Made by a program: the position numbers and the translations under genes. From JBBECE01 sp964574935 (GTDB taxonomy: Bacteria; Pseudomonadota; Alphaproteobacteria; Rhizobiales; Devosiaceae), in assembly GCA_964574935.1 (NCBI GenBank), contig CAZNOZ010000014.1, forward strand, positions 1 through 64,000: a stretch of 64,000 nt of DNA. The letters are read 5' to 3'. Positions 55,109 to 63,281 of this stretch are shown piece after piece. A model generated the notes under the pieces. It was given only the letters and a program-made list of their open reading frames with translations, searched no databases and was not told the origin of the DNA. Every line of letters begins with the position of its first letter. Position 1 is the first letter of the stretch.

Positions 55109-55447
55109 TCAGGCCAGGAAATCGTCGCGCTGCGGCGCGAAGGCGTCGATCAAGACCCCCGCCTCCAGCGCTTGGCAGCCATGGGTGACATTCGGCGGCA
55201 CGAAATAGCCGTCCCCCGCCTCGAGGATCTCGGTGCGCTCCCCGATGGTCAGCTCGAACCGGCCCGAAGCGACATAGCTCGACTGCACATGGCGGTGCGC
55301 GTGCAGGGCCCCGATGGCGCCCGCCTCGAACGCGAATTCCACCAGCATCAGGTCGCCATTGTAGCCCAGCAGCCGCCGGCGGACGCCCGGTGCCGCCTCG
55401 ACCCAGTCGCTCTCTTCGGGCTTGATGAAGACATCCGATTGGCTCAT
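55109..55447 (-). CDS. kdgF: Cupin, KdgF-like unsaturated-uronate linearising protein
   Basis: 112 residues, single cupin. ALHAHRHVQSSYVASGRFELT supplies metal ligands His49, His51 and Gln55, with His89 in PPNVTHG. KdgF-type proteins speed conversion of 4,5-unsaturated uronic acids to the linear keto form that KduI uses. kduI lies 64 nt upstream in the same direction. Confidence 0.85.
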   Translation of the reverse strand: MSQSDVFIKPEESDWVEAAPGVRRRLLGYNGDLMLVEFAFEAGAIGALHAHRHVQSSYVASGRFELTIGERTEILEAGDGYFVPPNVTHGCQALEAGVLIDAFAPQRDDFLA

Positions 55448-55511
55448 CTCGCTTGCCCTTTCAGGCGCCCCGGCCGGCCGCCATCGCCGATCACCGCGCC
55501 CACCGCATCGC

Positions 55512-56357
55512 TCATCGCATGGTCTCGACCGGCACCGGATCGATATCGGTGAAATCGACATTGTCGCCGGCCATCGCCCAGATGAAGGCGTAGTTCGTGG
55601 TGCCCGCCCCGCAGTGGATCGACCAGTGCGGCGACAGCACCGCCTCCTCGTTGGCGACAACGATGTGCCGGCTGGCGGCCGGCTCGCCCATGAAATGGAA
55701 CACCCGCGCGTCCTCGGCGAGGCCGAAATAGAGGTACGCCTCCGACCGCCGCTCGTGGACGTGGGCCGGCATCGTGTTCCACACCGAGCCGGTCGCCAGC
55801 GTCGTCATGCCGACGACGAGCTGGCAGGTCTCGATGCCTTTCGGATGCACGAACTGGAAGATCGAGCGCTCGTTGCTCGTCTCCGCCGCGCCCATGTCGA
55901 GCCGCCTGGCGTCCCCGATCTCGACCCGCCGGGTCGGCAGCGCCCGATGCGCCGGCGCGCTGATGAGATAGAATTTCGCCGGCTCCGCGTCATCGTCGGA
56001 GCCCAGGGCGATTTCGCCCGCCCCCAGCCCGACATAGATCATGTCGCGATGCGCCAGCTTGTGGGCCTCGCCGCCGACGGTGACGGTCCCGGCCCCCCCG
56101 AGGTTGAACGCCGCCAGCTCGCGGCGCTCCAGAAAGCTGCCGGTTCCCATCGGCCGGATCGCCGCCAGCGAAAGCTCGCCCCCCACCGGCATCGCGCCGC
56201 CGACGACCATCCGGTCGTAGTGGGCGTAGGTCAGGTTGACCGCGTCGGGCGCGAACAGACCCTGGACCAGGAAATTCTCCCGCAGCTCGCTGCTGCCCAT
56301 GCCCGCCGCCGCTTCCGGGCTGACGGCATTGCGCGAGGTGTGGTGCGGCTCGCTCAC
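55512..56357 (-). CDS. kduI: 5-dehydro-4-deoxy-D-glucuronate isomerase
   Basis: 281 residues (E. coli 278), a cupin-like zinc isomerase. Zn ligands His199, His201 and Glu206 in PAHVHERRSEAYLYF, and His248 in SIHCGAGTTNYAFIWAM, each three positions after the E. coli residues. Reaction: 5-keto-4-deoxyuronate to 2,5-diketo-3-deoxygluconate; KduI also isomerises hexuronates. It is downstream of the TRAP genes in the same operon. Confidence 0.94.
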   Translation of the reverse strand: MSEPHHTSRNAVSPEAAAGMGSSELRENFLVQGLFAPDAVNLTYAHYDRMVVGGAMPVGGELSLAAIRPMGTGSFLERRELAAFNLGGAGTVTVGGEAHKLAHRDMIYVGLGAGEIALGSDDDAEPAKFYLISAPAHRALPTRRVEIGDARRLDMGAAETSNERSIFQFVHPKGIETCQLVVGMTTLATGSVWNTMPAHVHERRSEAYLYFGLAEDARVFHFMGEPAASRHIVVANEEAVLSPHWSIHCGAGTTNYAFIWAMAGDNVDFTDIDPVPVETMR

Positions 56358-56394
56358 GGGGCCATTGTCGGTTGGTCGACGGCGTTGCGTCCGG

Positions 56395-57675
56395 TCACCG
56401 GAACAGCCTCGGCAGCCACAGGGAAATCTCGGGCACGTAGGTCACCAGCAACAGCACCGCGATCCCGGCCGCATAGAACGGCCAGATTGTGCGGATCGCC
56501 TGATGCACCGGTATCTTGGCGATCGCGCACCCCACGAACAGCACCGCGCCGACCGGTGGCGTGCACAGCCCGATGCCCAGATTGAGCACCATCACGACGC
56601 CGAAATGCACCGGGTTCATCCCGTACGACAGCACCACTGGCAGGAAGATCGGCGTCGTGATGATGATCAGCGGCGCCATGTCCATGAAGGTGCCGAAGAA
56701 CAGCATCAAGACGTTCACCATCAACAGGATGACCAGCGGGTTGTCGGTGATCGAATTCATCAGGGTGACCATCGCCGACGGTACCTGGAAATAGGCCATC
56801 AGCCAGCCGAACGCGTTGGCGCACCCCACGATCATCAGCACCATGCCGGTGGTGCGCACGGCGCCCACCGTCGCCGCCACGAAATCGGTCCAGTTCAACG
56901 ACCGGTAGACCAGGATGGTGATGGCCACCGCGTACACGATCGCGATGCACGAGCTCTCGGTGGCCGTGAACACGCCCGAGCGCACGCCGCCGAAAATGAT
57001 CAGGATCAGCCCCAGCCCCGGGATCGCCGTGAAGAACCGCGCGCCCACCTGCCTCCAGCCCGGAAACACCTCCGTGGGAAAGCCGCGCCGGCGCGCCACG
57101 AAATACGCCGCAATCATCAGCGCCATGGCCAGCAACACGCCGGGGATGATGCCGGCGGTGAAAAGGTCCGCGATCGACAGCCGCCCGCCCGCCGCGATCG
57201 AGTAGATGATCATGTTGTGCGAGGGCGGGATCATCAGCGGGATGATGGCGGCGATGATGGTGACGTTGACCGCGTAATCGACGCTGTAGCCCCGCTCCTT
57301 CATCTGCGGGATCATCAGCCCGCCGATGGCGGAGGCGTCGGCCACCGCCGAGCCCGAAATGCCGCCGAACAACACCGCGGCGGTGATGTTGACCTGACCC
57401 AACCCGCCCTTGAAGTGCCCCACCAGCGACCCGGCCACCGCCACCAGACGCTCCGCGATGCGGCCGCGCACCATCAGGTCGCCGGCGTAGATGAAAAACG
57501 GGATCGCCATCAAGACGAACACCGAGGCGCCCGAATTGACGCGCTGAAAGACCACAACCGGCGGCAGGCCGATGTACAAAACCGTGGCGAAGGAGGCCAC
57601 GCCCAGGCAGAACGCGATCGGCGTGCCGATGACCAGCAGCGCCGCGAAGGTTCCGAACAGGATCAGATATTCCAT
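56395..57675 (-). CDS. dctM: TRAP transporter large permease (DctM type)
   Basis: 426 residues, about 12 membrane helices. GISGSAVADASAIGGLMIPQM and IAAIIPLMIPPSHNMIIYS are the conserved DctM hairpins, cited by their cores GSAVADASAIGG and IPLMIPPSHNM. Ends with PEISLWLPRLF. Follows dctQ by 3 nt. With the uronate enzymes around it, the importer probably takes up a hexuronate or unsaturated uronate. Confidence 0.94.
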   Translation of the reverse strand: MEYLILFGTFAALLVIGTPIAFCLGVASFATVLYIGLPPVVVFQRVNSGASVFVLMAIPFFIYAGDLMVRGRIAERLVAVAGSLVGHFKGGLGQVNITAAVLFGGISGSAVADASAIGGLMIPQMKERGYSVDYAVNVTIIAAIIPLMIPPSHNMIIYSIAAGGRLSIADLFTAGIIPGVLLAMALMIAAYFVARRRGFPTEVFPGWRQVGARFFTAIPGLGLILIIFGGVRSGVFTATESSCIAIVYAVAITILVYRSLNWTDFVAATVGAVRTTGMVLMIVGCANAFGWLMAYFQVPSAMVTLMNSITDNPLVILLMVNVLMLFFGTFMDMAPLIIITTPIFLPVVLSYGMNPVHFGVVMVLNLGIGLCTPPVGAVLFVGCAIAKIPVHQAIRTIWPFYAAGIAVLLLVTYVPEISLWLPRLFR

Positions 57676-57678
57676 CGC

Positions 57679-58206
57679 TCACGATCCCGCGGCATGGCGA
57701 ACGAAAGCCTCCTCGTCCGGCTTCATGCCGGCGAGCCGTTCGACGATGCGGGTGAGGGTGAACATGCAGGTCAGAAATCCGCCGACGATGATCGGGATGT
57801 AGCTCGCCCCGTCCGGAATCCCGAGGGTGGGCTGGGTTCCGTCCCAGGTGCCGACGGCCAGTTCAAACCCGAAAAAGACCATGCCGACGCCGAAGGCGAG
57901 AATGGCCAGGTCCGAGATCATGCGCAGCACGACCTTGGCGCCCGGCGGCAGGATGTAGATCAAGACGTCGAAGCCCAGATGCGTGCGCTCCCAGACCCCC
58001 ACCGCGGCACCCAGAAAAACGAACCAGCCCATCAATGTGATGGACAGCGCTTCCGCCCAGCTGGGGGTGGCGTTGAGCACGTAGCGGCCGAACACCTGAT
58101 AGGCGACGACAATCGTCATGGCGACCAGGCATGTCCCCGACAGCCACAATGAGACGCGGCTGACCCGGTTCAAGACGTGCGCAAGTCTTATCAGAAACGG
58201 TTGCAT
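57679..58206 (-). CDS. dctQ: TRAP transporter small permease (DctQ type)
   Basis: 175 residues, four membrane helices. Typical RVSLWLSGTCLVAMTIVVAYQVFGRYVLN, cited by its end VAYQVFGRYVLN, then PSWAEALSITLMGWFVFLGAA and ERTHLGFDV. It is the middle TRAP gene between dctP and dctM. Confidence 0.93.
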   Translation of the reverse strand: MQPFLIRLAHVLNRVSRVSLWLSGTCLVAMTIVVAYQVFGRYVLNATPSWAEALSITLMGWFVFLGAAVGVWERTHLGFDVLIYILPPGAKVVLRMISDLAILAFGVGMVFFGFELAVGTWDGTQPTLGIPDGASYIPIIVGGFLTCMFTLTRIVERLAGMKPDEEAFVRHAAGS

Positions 58207-58236
58207 CGCCCGCCGCCCCGTCGGCCCCGTCGGCAG

Positions 58237-58262
58237 CGTGGCGCGGGCGAACCCGCGCCACG
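58237..58262 (-). promoter_or_regulatory. Intercistronic stem-loop after dctP
   Basis: Perfect 11-bp stem CGTGGCGCGGG / CCCGCGCCACG with a 4-nt loop (TTCG on the transcribed sense), 25 nt after the dctP stop. No T-run. Likely protects dctP mRNA. Confidence 0.78.
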
Positions 58263-58287
58263 TTTGGTCTCGTCAGGAAAGCCGAGC

Positions 58288-59268
58288 TTAGTCGGTGGCC
58301 TGAATGCGCGCCACCATGTCCTTCAGCTCGGGGGAGTCGACGTAGGTGTCGTACACCGGGGCCATCGCGTCGATGAAGGGCTGCTTGTCGATCGTGGTGA
58401 CGATCTCGGTCCCTTCGGAAACGACCTTGGCCATCGAAGCCAGCTCCTGGTTGTCCCAGGCGCCGCGCTGGTAATGCACGCTTTCCTTGGCGGCCTCCCG
58501 GATGATCTCCTGATCCTCGGGGCTGAGCGCGTCCCAGGACTTCTTGGACATCACCAGGACCTCGGGCACGATCAGGTGCTGGTCGAGGGTGTAGTACTTG
58601 GCGACCTCATGGTGACCGGAGGTGTCATAGCTCGGCGGGTTGTTTTCCGCCCCGTCGATGACGCCGGTCTGGATCGCCGAATAGACCTCGCCATAAGGCA
58701 TCGGCGTGGCGTTGGCGCCCAGCGCGGCGACCATGTCGACGAACACGTCCGACTGCATGACGCGGAACTTCAGTCCCTGCAGGTCGTCGATCGAGCGGAT
58801 CGGGCGCTGCGAATTGTAGAACGAACGCGCCCCGCCGTCGTAGAAGGCCAATCCGATCAGGTCATAGTCCGCAAACGCGGCCAGGATTTCCTCGCCGATC
58901 GGGCCGTCCATGACGTGGTGCATGTGCTCGGTCGACCGGAAGATATAGGGAAGCGAAGGAATTCGCGTCTCCGGAATGAGGTTGTTGAAGGGGCCAAGCG
59001 AGATGCGGTTCATGTCGATGACGCCGAAGCGCGTCTGCTCGATCGTGTCGGCCTCCTCGCCGAGCTGCGCGGAGTGGAACATCTCGATCGAGATGCGTCC
59101 ATTGGTGCGGTACTCGATGAGCTTGCCCATATATTCGACAGCCGCCACGGTCGGATAGCCGTCCGGATGGGTATCGGAGGCTCGCAGCACGGTCTGGCCG
59201 AGAGCTCCCCCCGTTCCCATGATGGCAACGGCACCGGCCGCCAGGGCCAGTTTGGTGAAATGGTTCAT
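58288..59268 (-). CDS. dctP: TRAP transporter solute-binding protein (DctP type)
   Basis: 326 residues. Signal peptide LALAAGAVAIMGTGGALGQ, mature start TVLRASDTHPDGYPTV. The ligand Arg lies in LKFRVMQSDVF, and GVIDGAENNPPSYDTSG is the typical uronate/sugar-acid DctP segment with the Asn pair. The start at 59268 follows GGGAGGAC. First gene of dctPQM-kduI-kdgF, divergent from gntR. Confidence 0.93.
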   Translation of the reverse strand: MNHFTKLALAAGAVAIMGTGGALGQTVLRASDTHPDGYPTVAAVEYMGKLIEYRTNGRISIEMFHSAQLGEEADTIEQTRFGVIDMNRISLGPFNNLIPETRIPSLPYIFRSTEHMHHVMDGPIGEEILAAFADYDLIGLAFYDGGARSFYNSQRPIRSIDDLQGLKFRVMQSDVFVDMVAALGANATPMPYGEVYSAIQTGVIDGAENNPPSYDTSGHHEVAKYYTLDQHLIVPEVLVMSKKSWDALSPEDQEIIREAAKESVHYQRGAWDNQELASMAKVVSEGTEIVTTIDKQPFIDAMAPVYDTYVDSPELKDMVARIQATD

Positions 59269-59379
59269 GGATGTCCTCCCTTTGTTGTCCCGCGCGCCGG
59301 GCCGGACGCAGCTTCGGCGACCCGGAACGAATCCCCTCTTGCCGCTGGTGGCAAACCCCACCATGCCGACGCGAAGGGA

Positions 59380-59398
59380 TTGTATGGTACAGTATGGT
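59380..59398. promoter_or_regulatory. Candidate GntR operator in dctP-gntR divergent promoter
   Basis: TTGTATGGTACAGTATGGT contains the inverted repeat TGTA-TGG-TACA and a repeated TATGG. The half-site TTGTATG also occurs in the uxaC-kdgK divergent promoter (53200-53194, minus strand). Suggestive of a shared regulator. Confidence 0.45.
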
Positions 59399-59438
59399 GG
59401 TGGTGCGCCCGTGTCAAAACATGGTATCAGCCCATCCC

Positions 59439-60122
59439 ATGAGCATCGACGCGATTGACATCTCCAGCGACGAGACGGCCGCCTCGCAGCTCACCCGCAA
59501 GCTGCGCGAGGCGATCGTCAGGCTCGACCTTCTACCGGGCGCGCGCTTGTCCGAGCAGGAGATCGCGGCGCGCTACGGTGTGTCGCGTCAGCCGGCGCGC
59601 GAGGCGCTGATCAGCCTGGCGAACGCCAAACTCGTCGAGGTCAGGCCCAATCGCGGCACCGTGGTGGTGCCGATCTCCGTCCGCCGCACCCTGGAGACGA
59701 TCTACGTTCGCAGCGCCATCGAGCGGGCGATCGTCCGCCGCGCCTGCGAGCGGTTCGACCCGTGGGTGCGCGACCGGCTCGGCGACTATATCGCCCTGCA
59801 GACCCGGGCCATGGAAGCCGGGGACTATCTGAGCTTCCAGCGCGCCGACGCGGACTTTCATGTCGGCATCGCGCTCGGGGCGGGGTTCCAGTACATCCGC
59901 GCCACAATCGCCAATCTGAAGGCGCACATGGACCGGGCCTGCAATCTGAGCCTGCGCGACACGACGAGGATGCAACAACTCATCGACCAGCATCGAGCGC
60001 TGCTGGCCGCCATCGATGCGGGCGAAGCAGATCGCGCGGACCGGTTGATGGCCGAGCACCTCAGCGCGCTGCCGGTCGAGTTGCCCAAGATCGAAGCCGG
60101 GCATCCGGAGCTGTTCGGCTAG
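59439..60122 (+). CDS. GntR-family regulator, FCD domain (uronate cluster)
   Basis: 227 residues. Winged helix QLTRKLREAIVRLDLLPGAR, then YGVSRQPAREALISLANAKLV, cited by its core GVSRQPAREALISL. The FCD domain has IYVRSAIERAIVRRA, ADADFHVGIAL and the metal-site His in LMAEHLSALP. Divergent from dctPQM-kduI-kdgF. By analogy with UxuR/ExuR/KdgR-type GntR proteins, it probably represses uronate genes until an intermediate binds. Confidence 0.92.
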   Translation: MSIDAIDISSDETAASQLTRKLREAIVRLDLLPGARLSEQEIAARYGVSRQPAREALISLANAKLVEVRPNRGTVVVPISVRRTLETIYVRSAIERAIVRRACERFDPWVRDRLGDYIALQTRAMEAGDYLSFQRADADFHVGIALGAGFQYIRATIANLKAHMDRACNLSLRDTTRMQQLIDQHRALLAAIDAGEADRADRLMAEHLSALPVELPKIEAGHPELFG

Positions 60123-60191
60123 CCCCGCCGCTCCGCCGCCGCGCCGTTGCGCATCGCGCCGCGAAACGCACCGCCCGATTACCGAAACAAC

Positions 60192-60268
<77 letters not shown>

Positions 60269-60520
60269 CCGCGCGCCGCGCCCGGCGGCCCTTGCCGCCC
60301 CGAATATAGGCGCGAACGGCGGCGAACCTAGCCGACCCGGCCATCGCGCGCAACGCGCCCCGCCGGCCCCGCACGGCGGCACGCACAAAGCCGCCACGCC
60401 GGGGGCTGCCGCCAGTGGTAACCAAATCGTAAAGACAACCGCTCAAACTCGACCCATCGCTGCAAATCGCGATTAGCGGGACCGTGCTTGACTACCGCCG
60501 ATCGCAGAGGAGCAGAAACG

Positions 60521-60664
60521 ATGTTGGGTCTCGAACCGGCGGTCCTGACGGGTGCCGGCGCATTTGTGCTTCTGGTCGCCGCCGCCGCGGTCTATGCCGT
60601 CAGGCGCTGGCGCTCGCCGCACGACTATTCGATAGACTGGGACGTCGGCGGCGACATCGTTTGA
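60521..60664 (+). CDS. 47-residue membrane protein
   Basis: MLGLEPAVLTGAGAFVLLVA, then AAAVYAVRRWRSPHDYSIDW, then DVGGDIV. There is one membrane helix (about 8-26), a basic stop-transfer (RRWR) and an acidic cytosolic tail. A strong AGAGGAG site lies 6 nt before the ATG, which supports translation. No family was recognised. Confidence 0.7.
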   Translation: MLGLEPAVLTGAGAFVLLVAAAAVYAVRRWRSPHDYSIDWDVGGDIV

Positions 60665-60733
60665 GCCGACCGCCCGGCGTTGATTTGCCCCCGGGTTCGT
60701 CGTAAGCGGGCACACCCCCTTCGCCGGACCGGG

Positions 60734-61258
60734 ATGCCGATGGCCACGCGACGCCGCTTTCTCGCCCTTGCCGCCGCTTCGCTTCCGCTTTCCGGCTGCA
60801 CGCTGTTTTCCGGCCCCTCGTTCCAGCCGATCCGCGTTTCCGAGCGCCAGGCCGCCGCCGCCATCAACGCCATCCGCGCCGATAATGGCGCCGGGCCCGT
60901 CGCGCCTTCGGGCCGCCTCGGCGTCGTCGCCAGCCAGCAGGCGCGCCTGATGGCCGGCGCCGACCGGCTCGCCCATGAAATAAAGGCCGGCCTCGATCTG
61001 CACGGCCGCATCGATCGTGCCGGCTACAAGGGCGCCGCCGGCGAGAACATTTCGGCCGGCTATTCGACCCTCGATGACGTGCTGGCGGCCTGGCTCGCCT
61101 CCCCCGGCCATCGCCGCAACCTGCTCGATCCGCGCTTCACCGAGTTCGGCATCGCCGCCGCCCGCGTCTCCGGCGGCCGCACCTCCCGCTACGGCACCTA
61201 TTGGGCCCTGGTTCTGGGCGCCCCCGCCGCCGAGCTCAGGTCGCCTGCGGCCGCCTGA
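60734..61258 (+). CDS. CAP (SCP/PR-1) domain lipoprotein
   Basis: 174 residues. ATRRRFLALAAASLPLSGC is a lipoprotein signal with lipobox LSGC (Cys22). The CAP domain has AAINAIRADNGAGPV, HEIKAGLDLHGRI, AAGENISAGYST and WLASPGHRRNLLDPRFTEFG. Cell-envelope protein; bacterial CAP proteins have no single known function. A second CAP gene follows 100 bp downstream. The start may be 60734 or ATG 60740. Confidence 0.88.
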   Translation: MPMATRRRFLALAAASLPLSGCTLFSGPSFQPIRVSERQAAAAINAIRADNGAGPVAPSGRLGVVASQQARLMAGADRLAHEIKAGLDLHGRIDRAGYKGAAGENISAGYSTLDDVLAAWLASPGHRRNLLDPRFTEFGIAAARVSGGRTSRYGTYWALVLGAPAAELRSPAAA

Positions 61259-61358
61259 ACGGTCGATCCACACAATTTGAGCGATTGCCGGGGGCCGAAT
61301 TTCACCGCCCGCCGCTAGCTTTCGGGCCGATTGTGTCCACGCCGCCCGGGAGCGCTCG

Positions 61359-61847
61359 ATGGCCCTAAAGCGCCGCCAGTTCATCCTCGCCGCCTCCGGC
61401 CTGGCGCTGACCGGCTTCCTGCCGGCCACCCCCGCCGAAGCGACCCCCGTTCCGGTCTCCGAGGCGGGCGCCGCCGCCGCCATCAACGCCATCCGCGCCG
61501 GCCACCGGCTCGCTCCGCTCAGTCTCCATCGGTTGCTCGAGGCGGCCGCCGAGGCCCAGGCGGCGCGCATGGTGGCGCGCGACGAGATTTCCCATCGCCT
61601 TGGCGGCTCCTTGCGCGCGCGGCTGCGCCAGGTGGGCTATCCCGGCATTGGCGGCGAGAATCTCTCCGCCGGCCGCGCCGAACTCGCCGCCGTGCTCGAT
61701 GGCTGGATGGCCTCGCCCGGCCACCGCGCCAACCTCCTCGATCGCCGGTATCGGGAATTCGGCATCGCCGCGGCCCGCGTGCCCTCGTCCCGCCCCTCCC
61801 GCTATCGCATTTACTGGGCGCTGATCTTCGGCATCCCGGCGGGGTAG
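61359..61847 (+). CDS. CAP (SCP/PR-1) domain secreted protein
   Basis: 162 residues. An N-terminus KRRQFILAASGLALTGF resembles a Tat signal, ending near AEATP; there is no lipobox Cys. CAP motifs: AAAINAIRAGHRLAPL, EISHRLGGSLRARL, IGGENLSAG and WMASPGHRANLLDRRYREFG. It is a diverged tandem paralogue of the upstream lipoprotein. Confidence 0.88.
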   Translation: MALKRRQFILAASGLALTGFLPATPAEATPVPVSEAGAAAAINAIRAGHRLAPLSLHRLLEAAAEAQAARMVARDEISHRLGGSLRARLRQVGYPGIGGENLSAGRAELAAVLDGWMASPGHRANLLDRRYREFGIAAARVPSSRPSRYRIYWALIFGIPAG

Positions 61848-61982
61848 GGGACGCCGGCCCTTTTCGGCTTGCGTTGGCTGCCCGCCGCGTGGCGCCTTCA
61901 TGCCTGTTGAAACCGGACGCAACCGGTTGCATGTTCGCCCCCCGCCCGTCACCGTACGCGGGCCGCCGAAAGGAACGCGCTC

Positions 61983-63101
61983 ATGGCACCCGCGCGACTG
62001 GCCGAGGACCCGATGCCATCCGGCGCCGACTACGAATCCGCGGGCGTCAGCACCGACAACGCCGACGCCGGCCTCGACCGCATCAAGTCGTTGATCGGCA
62101 CCACCTGGCCCGCCGCCGGCACCGGCCGGGTGCTGCTCGAGCTCGGCCAGTTCGCCAATGTCGTCGAGATCGGCGGGGTGGGCATCGCCTTTTCGACCGA
62201 CGGGGTCGGCTCGAAGGTGCTCGTCGCCGAGATGCTGGGCAAATACGACACCGTCGGCATCGATTGCGTGGCCATGAACGTCAACGATCTTCTGTGCGTT
62301 GGCGCCACGCCGGTCTCGCTGGTCGACTATATCGGCATCGAGGCCGCCGACCCTGAAATGCTGGCGGCAATCGGCGAAGGGCTGGTCGCCGGGGCGAAGA
62401 TGGCCGGCATCTCGATCACCGGCGGCGAGATCTCGCAGCTGCCCGAGATCATCCGGGGCGTCGGAGAAGGCGCCGGCTTCGATCTCGTCGGCGCCGCCAT
62501 CGGCCACGTCGCCCCCGACAGGATTTTGGTCGGCCAGGGCATCGAACCCGGCGACGCGGTCATCGGCGTCGCCAGCACCGGGATTCACTCCAACGGTTTC
62601 ACGCTGGCCCGCAAGGTGCTGCTCGAACACGCCGGGCTTGCCCTCGACGCCGTCCCCGAAGGGCTCGGCCGCCCCCTCGGCGCCGAACTCATCGAGCCGA
62701 CCGCCATCTATGTGAGCGAAGCGGTCGCGATCATGGAGCGGATCGCGGGCCTGAAAGGCTTCGCCCACATCACCGGCGACGGCCTGTTGAACCTCAATCG
62801 CCTGCAGGCGACGGTCCGTTATGTCATCGACGACCCGCTCCCGGTGCATCCGATTTTCGATCTCATCCAGCGCCTCGGCGATGTCCCCGACGAGGAGATG
62901 TACGACGTCTTCAACATGGGCACCGGTTTTTGCGTCATCGTCGCCGAAGCGGACGCCGACGCCACCCTTGCCATCCTCGCCGAGCACGGCCGCGCCGCCC
63001 AACGCATCGGCACCGTCGAGGCTTCGGAGGCCAAACAGGTCACGATCCCGTCGAAGCGCCTCGTCGGCGAAGCCAAGCACTTCCGCAAGACCGCCGGCTA
63101 G
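61983..63101 (+). CDS. purM: Phosphoribosylformylglycinamidine cyclo-ligase, divergent PurM
   Basis: 372 residues. FSTDGVGSKVLVAEMLGKYD and VGIDCVAMNVNDLLCVGATP are PurM/AIR synthetase motifs, followed by ISITGGEISQLPEII and GIHSNGFTLARK. Reaction: FGAM + ATP to AIR. It is not the usual alphaproteobacterial type (NDGVGTK, HLTGGG); it has ITGDGLLNLNRL instead and resembles forms from Actinobacteria and Chloroflexi. The start at 61983 follows AAAGGAACG. No purN follows. Confidence 0.85.
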   Translation: MAPARLAEDPMPSGADYESAGVSTDNADAGLDRIKSLIGTTWPAAGTGRVLLELGQFANVVEIGGVGIAFSTDGVGSKVLVAEMLGKYDTVGIDCVAMNVNDLLCVGATPVSLVDYIGIEAADPEMLAAIGEGLVAGAKMAGISITGGEISQLPEIIRGVGEGAGFDLVGAAIGHVAPDRILVGQGIEPGDAVIGVASTGIHSNGFTLARKVLLEHAGLALDAVPEGLGRPLGAELIEPTAIYVSEAVAIMERIAGLKGFAHITGDGLLNLNRLQATVRYVIDDPLPVHPIFDLIQRLGDVPDEEMYDVFNMGTGFCVIVAEADADATLAILAEHGRAAQRIGTVEASEAKQVTIPSKRLVGEAKHFRKTAG

Positions 63102-63281
63102 AGCGACCGCCGTTTCGCCTTCCGGCCCGCCTCCGTCAGCCGGGTCAGGAGCCGCCCGGAATCAATGCGCAGCTTCGCAAAGGCGCTCCAAATTCACAGT
63201 CTGGCTAAGCTGGTCCTCCCGTGTTGAAATGCTGAGATCAGGGCGCGCTGAACGCAGCGATCGCACTGCGGGAGAGTGGCG

